This document shows positions 23,282 through 29,919 of a stretch of DNA of 35,589 nt, piece after piece. Where the stretch lies: positions 1-35,589 of IMG/VR virus record IMGVR_UViG_3300017727_004944, one strand, 5' to 3'. The notes below the pieces were generated by a model. It saw nothing but the letters and a program-made list of their open reading frames with translations. It did no database searches and was not told where the DNA came from. The first letter of the stretch is position 1; each line of letters starts with the position of its first letter. The translations under genes were made by a program, and so were the position numbers. This stretch comes from a virus.

Positions 23282-23501
23282 CTACTGTTATAAATTCTCT
23301 ATCTGTATTAATATTATCAAGCATTTCAATTGCTTCTTCCATCATTTCTTTCATTTCAACTACCATATGATCTAATTCTGCTTCTCTAACACAATTTTTA
23401 ATCTCATATTTATAGTGATCTAATTCTTCAATTTTTTCAACCACTTCTTTTAATTCTGGGACACAATCCCAACCATCTTCTATTGTTTTTATTTCTGACA
23501 T
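23268..23501 (-). CDS. Acidic helical hypothetical protein (77 aa)
   Basis: This 77-residue acidic protein is almost entirely predicted helix, with Glu-rich heptad-like repeats (VVEKIEELDHYKYEIKNCVREAELDHMVVEMKEMMEEAIEML). A coiled-coil dimer is likely. The end is DDDE. No enzymatic motif is present. It is separated by one base from the gene upstream and overlaps the gene downstream by 14 bases, so it belongs to the accessory unit before uvsE. Confidence 0.7.
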   Translation of the reverse strand: MSEIKTIEDGWDCVPELKEVVEKIEELDHYKYEIKNCVREAELDHMVVEMKEMMEEAIEMLDNINTDREFITVDDDE

Positions 23502-23502
23502 A

Positions 23503-23895
23503 TTAATAATTTTGGTTTAAAATTTCTTCATCTGATGGCTCGTAGTCATTAAAATCATAACTATCCTCATCTTCTTCTAATTTTTTAGCTGCAATTTCTT
23601 CATCTTTTGCTTGATCATCTCTCCAAGCAATTTCTGGAAGGAGACCTGCATTTTCTATTACTGACCAAATTCTTTCCTTCCATAGATCCATATGTACTTC
23701 TTCAATTACACAACCCCACCCAAGTCTTCGAGTAAGTTCACCTAAAAGTTCTACAAATTTATCAGATAACTCATTTAATTCTCCATCAACTGGGAAATTA
23801 GTTCCGTATTTTTTAGACCCATTAGTTCCTTCTTCATACATTGCTTTAATTTCTAACCATTTAGGTGTTAACCATTGTTTTTTTAATTTTGCCAT
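23503..23895 (-). CDS. Hypothetical protein with an acidic tail (130 aa)
   Basis: In this 130-residue protein residues 1-90 contain WLTPKWLEIKAMYEEGTNGSKKYGTNFPVDGELNELSDKFVELLGELTRRLGWGCVIEEVHMDLWKERIW, a helical, Trp-rich region. From about residue 95 the sequence is very acidic (KDEEIAAKKLEEDEDSYDFNDYEPSDEE), which suggests a disordered tail or nucleic-acid mimicry. I do not recognise the domain. It lies in a run of small genes typical of phage early accessory regions. Confidence 0.7.
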   Translation of the reverse strand: MAKLKKQWLTPKWLEIKAMYEEGTNGSKKYGTNFPVDGELNELSDKFVELLGELTRRLGWGCVIEEVHMDLWKERIWSVIENAGLLPEIAWRDDQAKDEEIAAKKLEEDEDSYDFNDYEPSDEEILNQNY

Positions 23896-23900
23896 AACTT

Positions 23901-24164
23901 TTATTTTATTTTTATTTGTTTATAATTTATTTTACCTACTGATTTTCTACCTAAAATATCAAAAGTATACAATGTAACACAGGTAGGACCCCATTTAGTA
24001 ACATTCATACCACTATATTCAGCATAAATAGATCCAGCATCTTTAGTAACTGTAAATATTTTTGGATTCATTCCATATTCACCATCTTCTCCTTTACAGT
24101 AAGTAGTAATACCTTCAACTGTAAATTTTACATTACCTTTTTGTAATTGTTTTTTAATATCCAT
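23901..24164 (-). CDS. Small beta-rich hypothetical protein (87 aa)
   Basis: This 87-residue protein is predicted mostly beta: VKFTVEGITTYCKGEDGEYG, then IFTVTKDAGSIYAEYSGMN, then TCVTLYTFDILGRKSVGKINYKQI. It has two Cys residues and no membrane segment or signal peptide. It is five bases from the next gene and three bases from the small membrane protein upstream. Its function is unknown. The basic C-terminus could contact nucleic acid, but this is weak evidence. Confidence 0.65.
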   Translation of the reverse strand: MDIKKQLQKGNVKFTVEGITTYCKGEDGEYGMNPKIFTVTKDAGSIYAEYSGMNVTKWGPTCVTLYTFDILGRKSVGKINYKQIKIK

Positions 24165-24167
24165 AAT

Positions 24168-24350
24168 TTATTTTTTAATACCCATTAAACAAAAACTACC
24201 TAACATAAATGACATAACACAAAATCCCATCTCATTGTCAATACCCGCAAAATGAATGTAATTTTGAACAACACCATGCATTGTTCCTAGACCTACTGCA
24301 AAAGCACCTATTGCTCCTACTAAATACTTAAAATCAATTTTCTTTAACAT
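24168..24350 (-). CDS. Small membrane protein (60 aa)
   Basis: I start this at ATG 24350, not at the ATG 47 codons upstream, because a promoter and leader lie between them. The product MLKKIDFKYLVGA... has two hydrophobic stretches, about residues 9-28 (with GAIGAFAVGLG) and 43-58 (CVMSFMLGSFCLMG), so it is probably a two-pass inner-membrane protein with a short loop. Holin-like behaviour is possible, but the dedicated holin is elsewhere. It has its own leader with a GNRA-type hairpin. Confidence 0.7.
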   Translation of the reverse strand: MLKKIDFKYLVGAIGAFAVGLGTMHGVVQNYIHFAGIDNEMGFCVMSFMLGSFCLMGIKK

Positions 24351-24373
24351 AACCTTTATTTTTATTAATACTT

Positions 24374-24385
24374 GGGCTCGCACCC
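24374..24385 (-). promoter_or_regulatory. 5'-leader hairpin with a GNRA tetraloop (copy 1)
   Basis: On the minus strand GGGUGCGAGCCC folds into a 4-bp stem (GGGU/GCCC with a U-G closing pair) and a GCGA tetraloop. It lies 13 bases downstream of the -7 box of the promoter and about 24 bases before the ATG. The second copy (24846-24857) differs only in the loop (GCAA), which is also a GNRA loop. Confidence 0.55.
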
Positions 24386-24398
24386 GTTTTACCCCGTA

Positions 24399-24427
24399 AA
24401 TATACGAACACTCCCTCGCTTCTCCAA
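24399..24427 (-). promoter_or_regulatory. Promoter TTGG-N19-TATATT for the 60-aa membrane protein
   Basis: On the minus strand TTTGG ends at 24424 and TATATT lies at 24404-24399, 19 bases apart, with TTCG before the box. It is part of the 65-bp repeat. The transcript would carry the GNRA hairpin before the ATG at 24350. Confidence 0.77.
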
Positions 24428-24450
24428 ATATCTGCGCGGGAGTCTTTAAT

Positions 24451-24828
24451 TTATTTTCTATTATTTTTTGAAATAAAATCACCACTATCATATGATTTTA
24501 AAATATGACATTGTTTACATAACAGTTGATAATTTTCTGGTTGTTCCCCTTCTAATGTATGTTTTATATCTGATATAATATGATCTACATCAAATAACCC
24601 TGCTAGTTGTTTAGTGGGTCTATCTGGGAAATATGATTTGGCATTATAACCACAACATTCACATTGTAATTCACCTTTTAAAATTTTCTCAACCTTATAC
24701 ATTAAGTGAGGTCTTGAAGGGGCATTTGCCGCATACTTTTTATATTGAATATGATCTGAACAATATTTGTATTTTTGTGACTTATTATAAAATTCTGTTT
24801 CTTTATTGCACCACGTAACTCCACACAT
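24451..24828 (-). CDS. HNH endonuclease, homing-endonuclease-like
   Basis: This 125-residue protein has an N-terminal zinc-like cluster (CGVTWC and CSDH). The HNH core has QCECCG (about 56-60), FDVDHI (Asp82-His83), then EGEQPENYQLLCKQCHILKS with Asn99, Cys104, Cys107 and His108. The beta-beta-alpha metal site is therefore complete. Stand-alone HNH genes of this size in phages are usually homing or group I-intron-type endonucleases. It is flanked by 65-bp direct repeats that each carry a promoter and leader, which suggests it entered as a cassette. It is read from the promoter at 24871-24899. Confidence 0.85.
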   Translation of the reverse strand: MCGVTWCNKETEFYNKSQKYKYCSDHIQYKKYAANAPSRPHLMYKVEKILKGELQCECCGYNAKSYFPDRPTKQLAGLFDVDHIISDIKHTLEGEQPENYQLLCKQCHILKSYDSGDFISKNNRK

Positions 24829-24845
24829 AACTTTTATTTTTTATT

Positions 24846-24857
24846 GGGCTTGCACCC
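24846..24857 (-). promoter_or_regulatory. 5'-leader hairpin with a GNRA tetraloop (copy 2)
   Basis: On the minus strand GGGUGCAAGCCC forms the same 4-bp stem with a GCAA loop. It sits 13 bases after the -7 box, as in copy 1, and 17 bases before the HNH start. The stem is unchanged and the loop change keeps the GNRA rule. Confidence 0.55.
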
Positions 24858-24870
24858 TTTTTACCCTGTA

Positions 24871-24899
24871 AATATACGAACCCTTTCTAGCTTTTCCAA
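24871..24899 (-). promoter_or_regulatory. Promoter TTGG-N19-TATATT for the HNH gene
   Basis: On the minus strand TTTGG ends at 24896 and TATATT lies at 24876-24871, 19 bases apart, with TTCG before the box. It is the second copy in the repeat pair. Confidence 0.77.
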
Positions 24900-24903
24900 A
24901 TAT

Positions 24904-25302
24904 TTACGCGAATGTCTTCCACTTGCTTTCTTCTTTAGTTGCTGCTATTTCATAAGGATGAGTATCATATTCATAACCCATTTTATAATATCTTTTAAAC
25001 CATATAGGAGATTGGAGATAATGTTGATATTCATGAATTAAAGCTTGTATAATCCATTTTTTATTTATTGCTTTAGGCCAATAAATTACTATTGTATTTT
25101 CTTGTCTATCAAACTCAGCATCAGGATTACATTCAGTTTCTGATAAGATATCTTCGTCATAAGCCTCTCCGGTTAATCTAATATAAATATTATGATGGAG
25201 TTCTACATAGGGAGTACAATTATGATACTTAGAATATCCATAATATTTTTCAATTCTGGGATAAACTTCATTAATAATTAATTGTATTTCCTCTTTATTC
25301 AT
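24904..25302 (-). CDS. Putative zinc metalloprotease-like protein (HExxH)
   Basis: I start this 132-residue protein at ATG 25302, just after the -7 box, rather than 22 codons upstream. IHEYQHYLQSPIWF contains H90-E91-x-x-H94 and THPYEIAA supplies Glu118 as a likely third zinc ligand, the gluzincin-like arrangement. The fold before it is alpha/beta (YVELHHNIYIRLTGEAY). No signal peptide is present, so it is cytoplasmic. A small phage HEYxH protein of this kind could cleave a host or phage protein; no target is evident. The transcript would be leaderless or nearly so, with six bases from box to ATG. Confidence 0.7.
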   Translation of the reverse strand: MNKEEIQLIINEVYPRIEKYYGYSKYHNCTPYVELHHNIYIRLTGEAYDEDILSETECNPDAEFDRQENTIVIYWPKAINKKWIIQALIHEYQHYLQSPIWFKRYYKMGYEYDTHPYEIAATKEESKWKTFA

Positions 25303-25308
25303 AATGTG

Positions 25309-25337
25309 AATATACGAAAGGTATTTAGGAATACCAA
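25309..25337 (-). promoter_or_regulatory. Promoter TTGG-N19-TATATT for the metalloprotease-like gene
   Basis: On the minus strand TTTGG ends at 25334 and TATATT lies at 25314-25309, 19 bases apart, with TTCG before the box. The ATG at 25302 begins only six bases past the box, as for the clamp loader gene. Confidence 0.75.
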
Positions 25338-25342
25338 ATATT

Positions 25343-25555
25343 TTACATAAGAGAGCGATTATCCCCATTTGGGATAATAAAGAATTTTCTTCCGCCTATA
25401 GCAAAATTTCCCCCTTGTTTAAGCATTTTTTTAAAAAAGTCTAATTGGTGATCTGTCCAAGATTCACTTTCTTTAATTAAAACCTCTTTATCGGTAATTA
25501 ATTCTCTATTCATATGAATTTTTACATTACCTCTTATTGATTGTTTACTTAGCAT
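25343..25555 (-). CDS. Small hypothetical protein (70 aa)
   Basis: This 70-residue basic soluble protein has a helical segment with a Trp (LIKESESWTDHQLDFFKKMLKQGG) and a beta hairpin NFAIGGRKFFIIPNG. It is separated by five bases from the membrane protein upstream, so it is probably the last gene of the envelope unit. I recognise no family. Its stop lies just upstream of the next promoter. Confidence 0.65.
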   Translation of the reverse strand: MLSKQSIRGNVKIHMNRELITDKEVLIKESESWTDHQLDFFKKMLKQGGNFAIGGRKFFIIPNGDNRSLM

Positions 25556-25560
25556 AACTT

Positions 25561-26661
25561 TTAGTATTTTATTATATTATCATCATTATTTTTAGGATCA
25601 TTAAAGATTTGAATATCTTTATTTTCTTGTAAATCTCTAATTTCCCACTGTGTTAATTTTCTTTTAAATATTTTTTCAATTGCTGCTTGTTCTTTTGCTA
25701 TATCTCTTTGAACATATCCTTTAGGAAGAGCTGGTTTTGGAGTAGGTGTTTCTTCTTCCCAATCTGTATGTTTTGCTTGTACTTCAGGACTAGCACTTTT
25801 ATCTTCTTTCTTAACTTCTACTTTTTCCCCGTAAAGGTTTTTTTTGGTTTTTGGTCGTATTTGGTCAAAGGCATAATTAGCTGCTACTACTAAAGCAATT
25901 GCTAGAGGATCAAATACAAAAATAATGGTTAATAATAACCAATTAATAATTTTATCCATTGAGGTCCCCGTTAATCCTGATAGATATTTTAAAGGGCCTA
26001 ATTCACTAGATACAGCGTCACTTGTTCTTACTTCTACTATTTCAGTTTCATAATTAAATAACTTAGTATTTAATTCATCTACCTTAGCATTAATTTGGGT
26101 TTGACGTTCAATAGCTTGATCTAATTGTTTTTCTAATGCTTGACGAGTTGCTCTAGAGGTTGTTGTAATTATTTGACCAGTTTCTTTGTCTTTATATTGT
26201 ATAGTATTGTTAGATAAACCAGCACGTAAATCAGCCACTGCCCCATTAATAGATGTTTTTTCTTCGTTATATACCACTAACTGTTCTTTAACATTGTCCC
26301 GTTTGGTTTCTATTAATACAATTTGGGCATCAATTGTTCCAGCTTTTGCAGCAGTTTCTTGATAAGCTGCACTTAAAAAACCATAAATACCCATTGAAGT
26401 AATTAAAATTAATACAACACAAGATAAAGATAAATAATATTTTAATAATTTAGGAAGGGTTTTTCTATATTGATATAGTAAAGATGCTATAACTAATTTA
26501 GCAATTTCTAAAGAAGCTGCCATTACTATTACTGCAAAAGCTGCACCTGCAAATAATTTACTTAAACCACTAACAGAATAGAACGCTGCTGATGCTGATA
26601 CTGATAAAGCTGATAATGCTATTATAAAAGGAAATATTCTTTTTTGAATTTTAGACCACAT
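25561..26661 (-). CDS. Large membrane protein with a periplasmic coiled coil
   Basis: This 366-residue protein has four predicted membrane segments, about residues 10-30, 35-60, 78-98 and 238-262. Between the third and fourth lies a 130-residue extracytoplasmic region that is a long coiled coil (from VLIETKRDNVKEQLV through RQALEKQLDQAIERQTQINAKVDELNTKLFNYE). A cytoplasmic tail of about 100 charged residues follows FVFDPLAIALVVAANYAF. The last membrane motif, with FDPLA, recurs in membrane proteins of marine phages and Bacteroidota that I cannot name with certainty. It follows the holin by ten bases and could be a spanin-like or surface-exclusion protein; neither is shown. Confidence 0.78.
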   Translation of the reverse strand: MWSKIQKRIFPFIIALSALSVSASAAFYSVSGLSKLFAGAAFAVIVMAASLEIAKLVIASLLYQYRKTLPKLLKYYLSLSCVVLILITSMGIYGFLSAAYQETAAKAGTIDAQIVLIETKRDNVKEQLVVYNEEKTSINGAVADLRAGLSNNTIQYKDKETGQIITTTSRATRQALEKQLDQAIERQTQINAKVDELNTKLFNYETEIVEVRTSDAVSSELGPLKYLSGLTGTSMDKIINWLLLTIIFVFDPLAIALVVAANYAFDQIRPKTKKNLYGEKVEVKKEDKSASPEVQAKHTDWEEETPTPKPALPKGYVQRDIAKEQAAIEKIFKRKLTQWEIRDLQENKDIQIFNDPKNNDDNIIKY

Positions 26662-26671
26662 AACATAATTT

Positions 26672-27085
26672 TTATTTTCTAAAACCCTTATGCTTATCTA
26701 TACGATCTAATATTTTATTTAATTCTTCAATTTTAATTAAACCCGCCATAGATGCATTTTTAAGGGCACTTATTAATTGTAATACCATGAACGGTACGAT
26801 AATTACTTCAGATAACCAACCTGTTCCAGAAAATCCTTTTTCTACCATTAATATAACTGTTAAAATAGCTAACCAAACAAATGTATTTTTTGTTATTTTT
26901 AATGCTTTATATGTTTTAAAGCCTTCTCTTTTTATTCCTGCCCAAATACCAAAGATTCCATCTAACCACAATACAGCTGCTACAGCTAAATATTGTTCCA
27001 TGTTATCCATTGATAAATTTAAGAAATATGTACACAAATATGTGCAAAATGATGTTACTCCCACTATTAATAATTTTGTTTGCAT
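26672..27085 (-). CDS. Holin, phage holin family 4 (TcdE/Bhl-like)
   Basis: This 137-residue membrane protein starts with a hydrophobic segment (LIVGVTSFCTYLCTYFL). A second, LAVAAVLWLDGIFGIWAGIKREGF, carries the Asp-Gly turn followed by Lys typical of holin family 4. A third, FVWLAILTVILMV, and a fourth, SEVIIVPFMVLQLISAL, come before a charged tail. It is placed four bases after the endolysin stop, the classic lysis pairing, and is likely to form the membrane lesion that releases the endolysin. Confidence 0.82.
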   Translation of the reverse strand: MQTKLLIVGVTSFCTYLCTYFLNLSMDNMEQYLAVAAVLWLDGIFGIWAGIKREGFKTYKALKITKNTFVWLAILTVILMVEKGFSGTGWLSEVIIVPFMVLQLISALKNASMAGLIKIEELNKILDRIDKHKGFRK

Positions 27086-27089
27086 TCTG

Positions 27090-27989
27090 TTATAAATTTA
27101 CTAGCATTTCTAATAATTCAGGTTGAGGGAACATATCATATTTATCTTTTCTGGTATTAGTATGTGTCCACATTCCTTTAACTCTTCCATAATACGCATC
27201 TGGGTTAAATAAAAACCCATCAGCTCCTTTAGCTTTTACTTCTTCAACTAATCCTTTAGTAATATCAATATTATCCCTATCTGCAATATATAATATCCAT
27301 AATCTTAAGGCTTCAATTTGGGCATCTGAGTATCTATGCCATGTTTTATGTCCTTTAAAAGGTTTGTCTAATGTTACAATTTGGTCTTCAACAACTCTAG
27401 TACCAGCATATGTTTTACCATCTACTATATACCCAAAATTATTTACTTCAATTCCTACAGAATTAACATGCATTTTTTGATTTCCATTTCTTCCTAAATG
27501 CCATCCATAATTACCTTCTGGGAATGCTTGAACTAATGTTCCATCATATTGATCATCATTACCCTTTACGGATTGACCTCCTAATACAAACTCTGTACAA
27601 ACAGCTCCTCTATTGTCTCTCCCCCAATGATCAATTGTCCTAAAAGGATTATTCCATCCTGCTGTATGATGTAAGAAAACATATTCAGGTTTTACAGGAC
27701 CTTGTTTATATTCATTCCAAGGAAGATAGTGTTTATGGATATGTAAACCATTAAAAGTTTCAAAAATTCTTTCAAAATCATCAGTAGTAAAAGGTTCATC
27801 TGCTTCTGATAACTCCATTAAATCCCAAGTTATAGGACCTACTATCCCATCATCCTCTATTTTATTATCCTTTTGCCACTTTTTAACAGCTGCTTTTGTT
27901 CCAGGGCCATATATACCATCTGCTACAATATTTAAAAATTGCTGTAATTCTTTAACTTCTTTCCCTTTTGAACCTACTTTTAATACCAT
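27090..27989 (-). CDS. Endolysin: N-acetylmuramoyl-L-alanine amidase with peptidoglycan-binding domain
   Basis: This 299-residue protein has an N-terminal PG_binding_1 module (residues 1-58, GSKGKEVKELQQFLN and DGIYGPGTKAAVKKWQ). The amidase_2/PGRP domain follows from about residue 100. FLHHTAGWN holds the first zinc His (107/108). WHLGRNGN, SVGIEVNNFG and HKTWHRYSD supply His164, Glu181 and His214/218. There is no signal peptide, so it needs a holin, which follows at once. It cuts the bond between muramic acid and the stem peptide. The binding module is N-terminal, unlike the usual C-terminal order. Confidence 0.93.
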   Translation of the reverse strand: MVLKVGSKGKEVKELQQFLNIVADGIYGPGTKAAVKKWQKDNKIEDDGIVGPITWDLMELSEADEPFTTDDFERIFETFNGLHIHKHYLPWNEYKQGPVKPEYVFLHHTAGWNNPFRTIDHWGRDNRGAVCTEFVLGGQSVKGNDDQYDGTLVQAFPEGNYGWHLGRNGNQKMHVNSVGIEVNNFGYIVDGKTYAGTRVVEDQIVTLDKPFKGHKTWHRYSDAQIEALRLWILYIADRDNIDITKGLVEEVKAKGADGFLFNPDAYYGRVKGMWTHTNTRKDKYDMFPQPELLEMLVNL

Positions 27990-28012
27990 TATATTATATT
28001 TAATTATAAATA

Positions 28013-28432
28013 TTAGTAAGATGACTCCTGTTTAACTACTTCAATGGCTCTTAACATTTTATTGTAATCTACAGGGCATAATAAATCTAAACCTGCTTTG
28101 GCTGTAAATTTTATATATGCATCTCCTCGAATATAAAGAAGAATGGTGGGTGCCATTCTAATCCTTAATTCTTTTTTTAGTTTTGGAGACTTTGCTATAT
28201 CTACATGATAATATTTAACCCCATCTAAATTATCAATTTTTTTCCAATCTTTAAATGCATTATTTTTATTAAATTCTGCCCAAAATTCTACTACTATTAC
28301 ATCATGGTCAGAATGATCATCAAATGCCCCATAACCTGTTACTTTTTCTTTAAAATCATTATCACTAATCCATTGTTGACAAAAAGCAGGAATTGTTATT
28401 AAAAGAAAAAATATTAAAAATAAATTTTTCAT
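28013..28432 (-). CDS. Secreted thioredoxin-fold protein lacking CxxC
   Basis: I start this at ATG 28432 (one base from the preceding stop), which gives a signal peptide MKNLFLIFFLLITIPAFCQQ. An ATG eight codons further up would place charged residues before it. The mature protein has VIVVEFWAEFNKNNAF, the thioredoxin active-site strand with FNKNN in place of WCGPC, then YYHVDIAKSPKLKKELRIRMAPTILLYIRG with the cis-proline. It is a thioredoxin-like domain without redox cysteines. It is exported, so the substrate is in the periplasm or outer membrane. It lies between a coiled-coil membrane protein and the endolysin. Confidence 0.78.
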   Translation of the reverse strand: MKNLFLIFFLLITIPAFCQQWISDNDFKEKVTGYGAFDDHSDHDVIVVEFWAEFNKNNAFKDWKKIDNLDGVKYYHVDIAKSPKLKKELRIRMAPTILLYIRGDAYIKFTAKAGLDLLCPVDYNKMLRAIEVVKQESSY

Positions 28433-28433
28433 A

Positions 28434-28718
28434 CTATCTTTGTTTTTGCAATTCATATAAACGTTGATCTATTTTTTCTAGTTCTTCTAGTATAGACTCA
28501 ACATCATCTTGTGTATCCATAATGGTTTGACGAATTAATTCATCTTTTAAATCATATTCAATTCGATCTATTGGAGGTACTGGGAGTTCTTTTGCTTTTT
28601 GTATATCAGCTTGTAATGCAAACCACATACCTACAACTGTAGCTACTCCTACTAAAACTAATCCAATAGTTTTTAAATCTAAAATTACTTTTGTTTCTTC
28701 GTTTATTTGTTTTGCCAT
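28434..28718 (-). CDS. Single-pass membrane protein with coiled coil (94 aa)
   Basis: This 94-residue protein has one membrane span near residues 17-36 (TIGLVLVGVATVVGMWFALQ). A Pro-rich linker (ELPVPPIDRIEY) and a C-terminal coiled coil (DDVESILEELEKIDQRLYELQKQR) follow. The arrangement resembles an i-spanin (Rz-like) or a membrane tether, and it lies two genes upstream of the endolysin. It has no lipobox or signal cleavage site. An Rz-like role in lysis is a reasonable guess only. Confidence 0.72.
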   Translation of the reverse strand: MAKQINEETKVILDLKTIGLVLVGVATVVGMWFALQADIQKAKELPVPPIDRIEYDLKDELIRQTIMDTQDDVESILEELEKIDQRLYELQKQR

Positions 28719-28721
28719 TTT

Positions 28722-29915
28722 TTATCTAAAAGTATAATTCAATCCAAAAGTAGATTGATATAATTTACTATCCCACATTTTACTATATTCACCTTCAACA
28801 AATACCCCAAGATTTTTACCTACTTTCCACCCAAAACTAGCACCAAAAGAATAATCACTCCATTGTTCTAAATCTGAATTTTGTACTAATCCACCTTTGC
28901 CCCAATTATTTCTATTTAAATAGGATACTTCTTCATCACCCATAACATATTTGTGATAAGGTAAAATATAATTACCATAGGCATGTAGCCAAAAATTATT
29001 TTTATAATGGTAAAAATCAAATCCTATAATAGGAGCAACTTCACCAAATCTATCTAATTGACTCCATATTTCATTATTATATCGATTCATTAAACTTGGA
29101 AATATTGTTTCCCTAAAATCTAAATCAGAATGAGCAACTTCTACACCATTAGAATCTACCCAACACCAATCTTGTGTTATTACTTCTTCTCCTGTATTAG
29201 GATCAGTACTTGTTTGTTCATAAAAAATGTCATCATAACCATATTCAAATCCTAACTCATACCAATAATTAGTAGGAAAACCTGAGTCGTTAGTTTCATT
29301 TAACCATATTTCAATAGGATTATACCCATAAGGTCTATCATGAGTTCTAAATATTGCTCCTGCTGATATAGAAAATTTATCACCAATAGGTAATCTTGCT
29401 CTAGCTTCTGCTGATTGGTATTTTAAATTTATTCTACCAACTTCTCTACTTTCAGCTTTTACTATATGATGTTTACCTGTATGTTTTAAGAAAAATCTAT
29501 GGTTATTAAATTTTCTACCTTGCCATCTTTCTTTTTCTAAATGGAATTGGTATTCAAATCCTGTAACGGCTGATGTAGGAGCTGTAAATGCTAATTGTTG
29601 TTCAGTGCCGTCATAATAGTTTTTTGGTTTTCTTTCATAATCAAATCTTGCCAATTTTCTAATACCAAAACCATATCTGTAATCAAAAGGAAATGATGGG
29701 GTATTATCTACTACATCAGGTATTGAATATAATGATCCATCTTGATTAGTTCTAACAAAATAAGAAGGAGATGATGCTACAACTGAATTTCTAATTTCAC
29801 CTGCACCATAAACAGTTCCATATTTTAAAAAATCTTGATAGAATGAATCTAATAAACCTTGGGCTTGTACTTGAGTTCCTATTAATAATAATAGGATTGA
29901 AAATATTTTTTTCAT
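28722..29915 (-). CDS. Outer-membrane beta-barrel protein
   Basis: I start this at ATG 29915 (four bases after the preceding stop), which gives signal peptide MKKIFSILLLLIGTQVQAQ, about 19 residues. The mature part of about 378 residues is rich in alternating aromatic strands (WLHAYGNYILPYHKY, SFGASFGWKVG, LGVFVEGEYSK) and ends in STFGLNYTFR, an aromatic near-terminal pattern like the beta-signal read by BamA. The architecture resembles a Bacteroidota outer-membrane barrel. Phages rarely encode such a protein. It may alter receptors (superinfection exclusion) or help lysis. No exact homologue is known to me. Confidence 0.78.
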   Translation of the reverse strand: MKKIFSILLLLIGTQVQAQGLLDSFYQDFLKYGTVYGAGEIRNSVVASSPSYFVRTNQDGSLYSIPDVVDNTPSFPFDYRYGFGIRKLARFDYERKPKNYYDGTEQQLAFTAPTSAVTGFEYQFHLEKERWQGRKFNNHRFFLKHTGKHHIVKAESREVGRINLKYQSAEARARLPIGDKFSISAGAIFRTHDRPYGYNPIEIWLNETNDSGFPTNYWYELGFEYGYDDIFYEQTSTDPNTGEEVITQDWCWVDSNGVEVAHSDLDFRETIFPSLMNRYNNEIWSQLDRFGEVAPIIGFDFYHYKNNFWLHAYGNYILPYHKYVMGDEEVSYLNRNNWGKGGLVQNSDLEQWSDYSFGASFGWKVGKNLGVFVEGEYSKMWDSKLYQSTFGLNYTFR

Positions 29916-29919
29916 TTTT

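Larger units (their letters stand above)
24374..24438 (-). repeat. 65-bp direct repeat, copy 1 (promoter plus leader, downstream of the HNH gene)
   Basis: This segment aligns without gaps to 24846-24910, an offset of 472 bases, with 55 of 65 identical by eye. It contains the promoter and leader hairpin. The two copies bracket the HNH endonuclease gene (24451-24828) and keep the same orientation. Confidence 0.8.
24846..24910 (-). repeat. 65-bp direct repeat, copy 2 (promoter plus leader, upstream of the HNH gene)
   Basis: This is the partner of 24374-24438. Its upstream edge includes the stop codon of the metalloprotease-like gene (24904-24906). Recombination between the two copies would remove the HNH gene and leave one intact promoter for the membrane-protein gene. 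Confidence 0.8.

Noticed and set aside
24351-24491. Upstream extension of the 60-aa membrane protein
   Set aside because: The extra 47 codons would run through the promoter and leader hairpin and overlap the HNH gene; the start at 24350 fits the architecture better.
25303-25368. 22-codon upstream extension of the metalloprotease-like gene
   Set aside because: It would be read through the promoter (25309-25337) and has no conserved look; the ATG at 25302 sits right after the -7 box.
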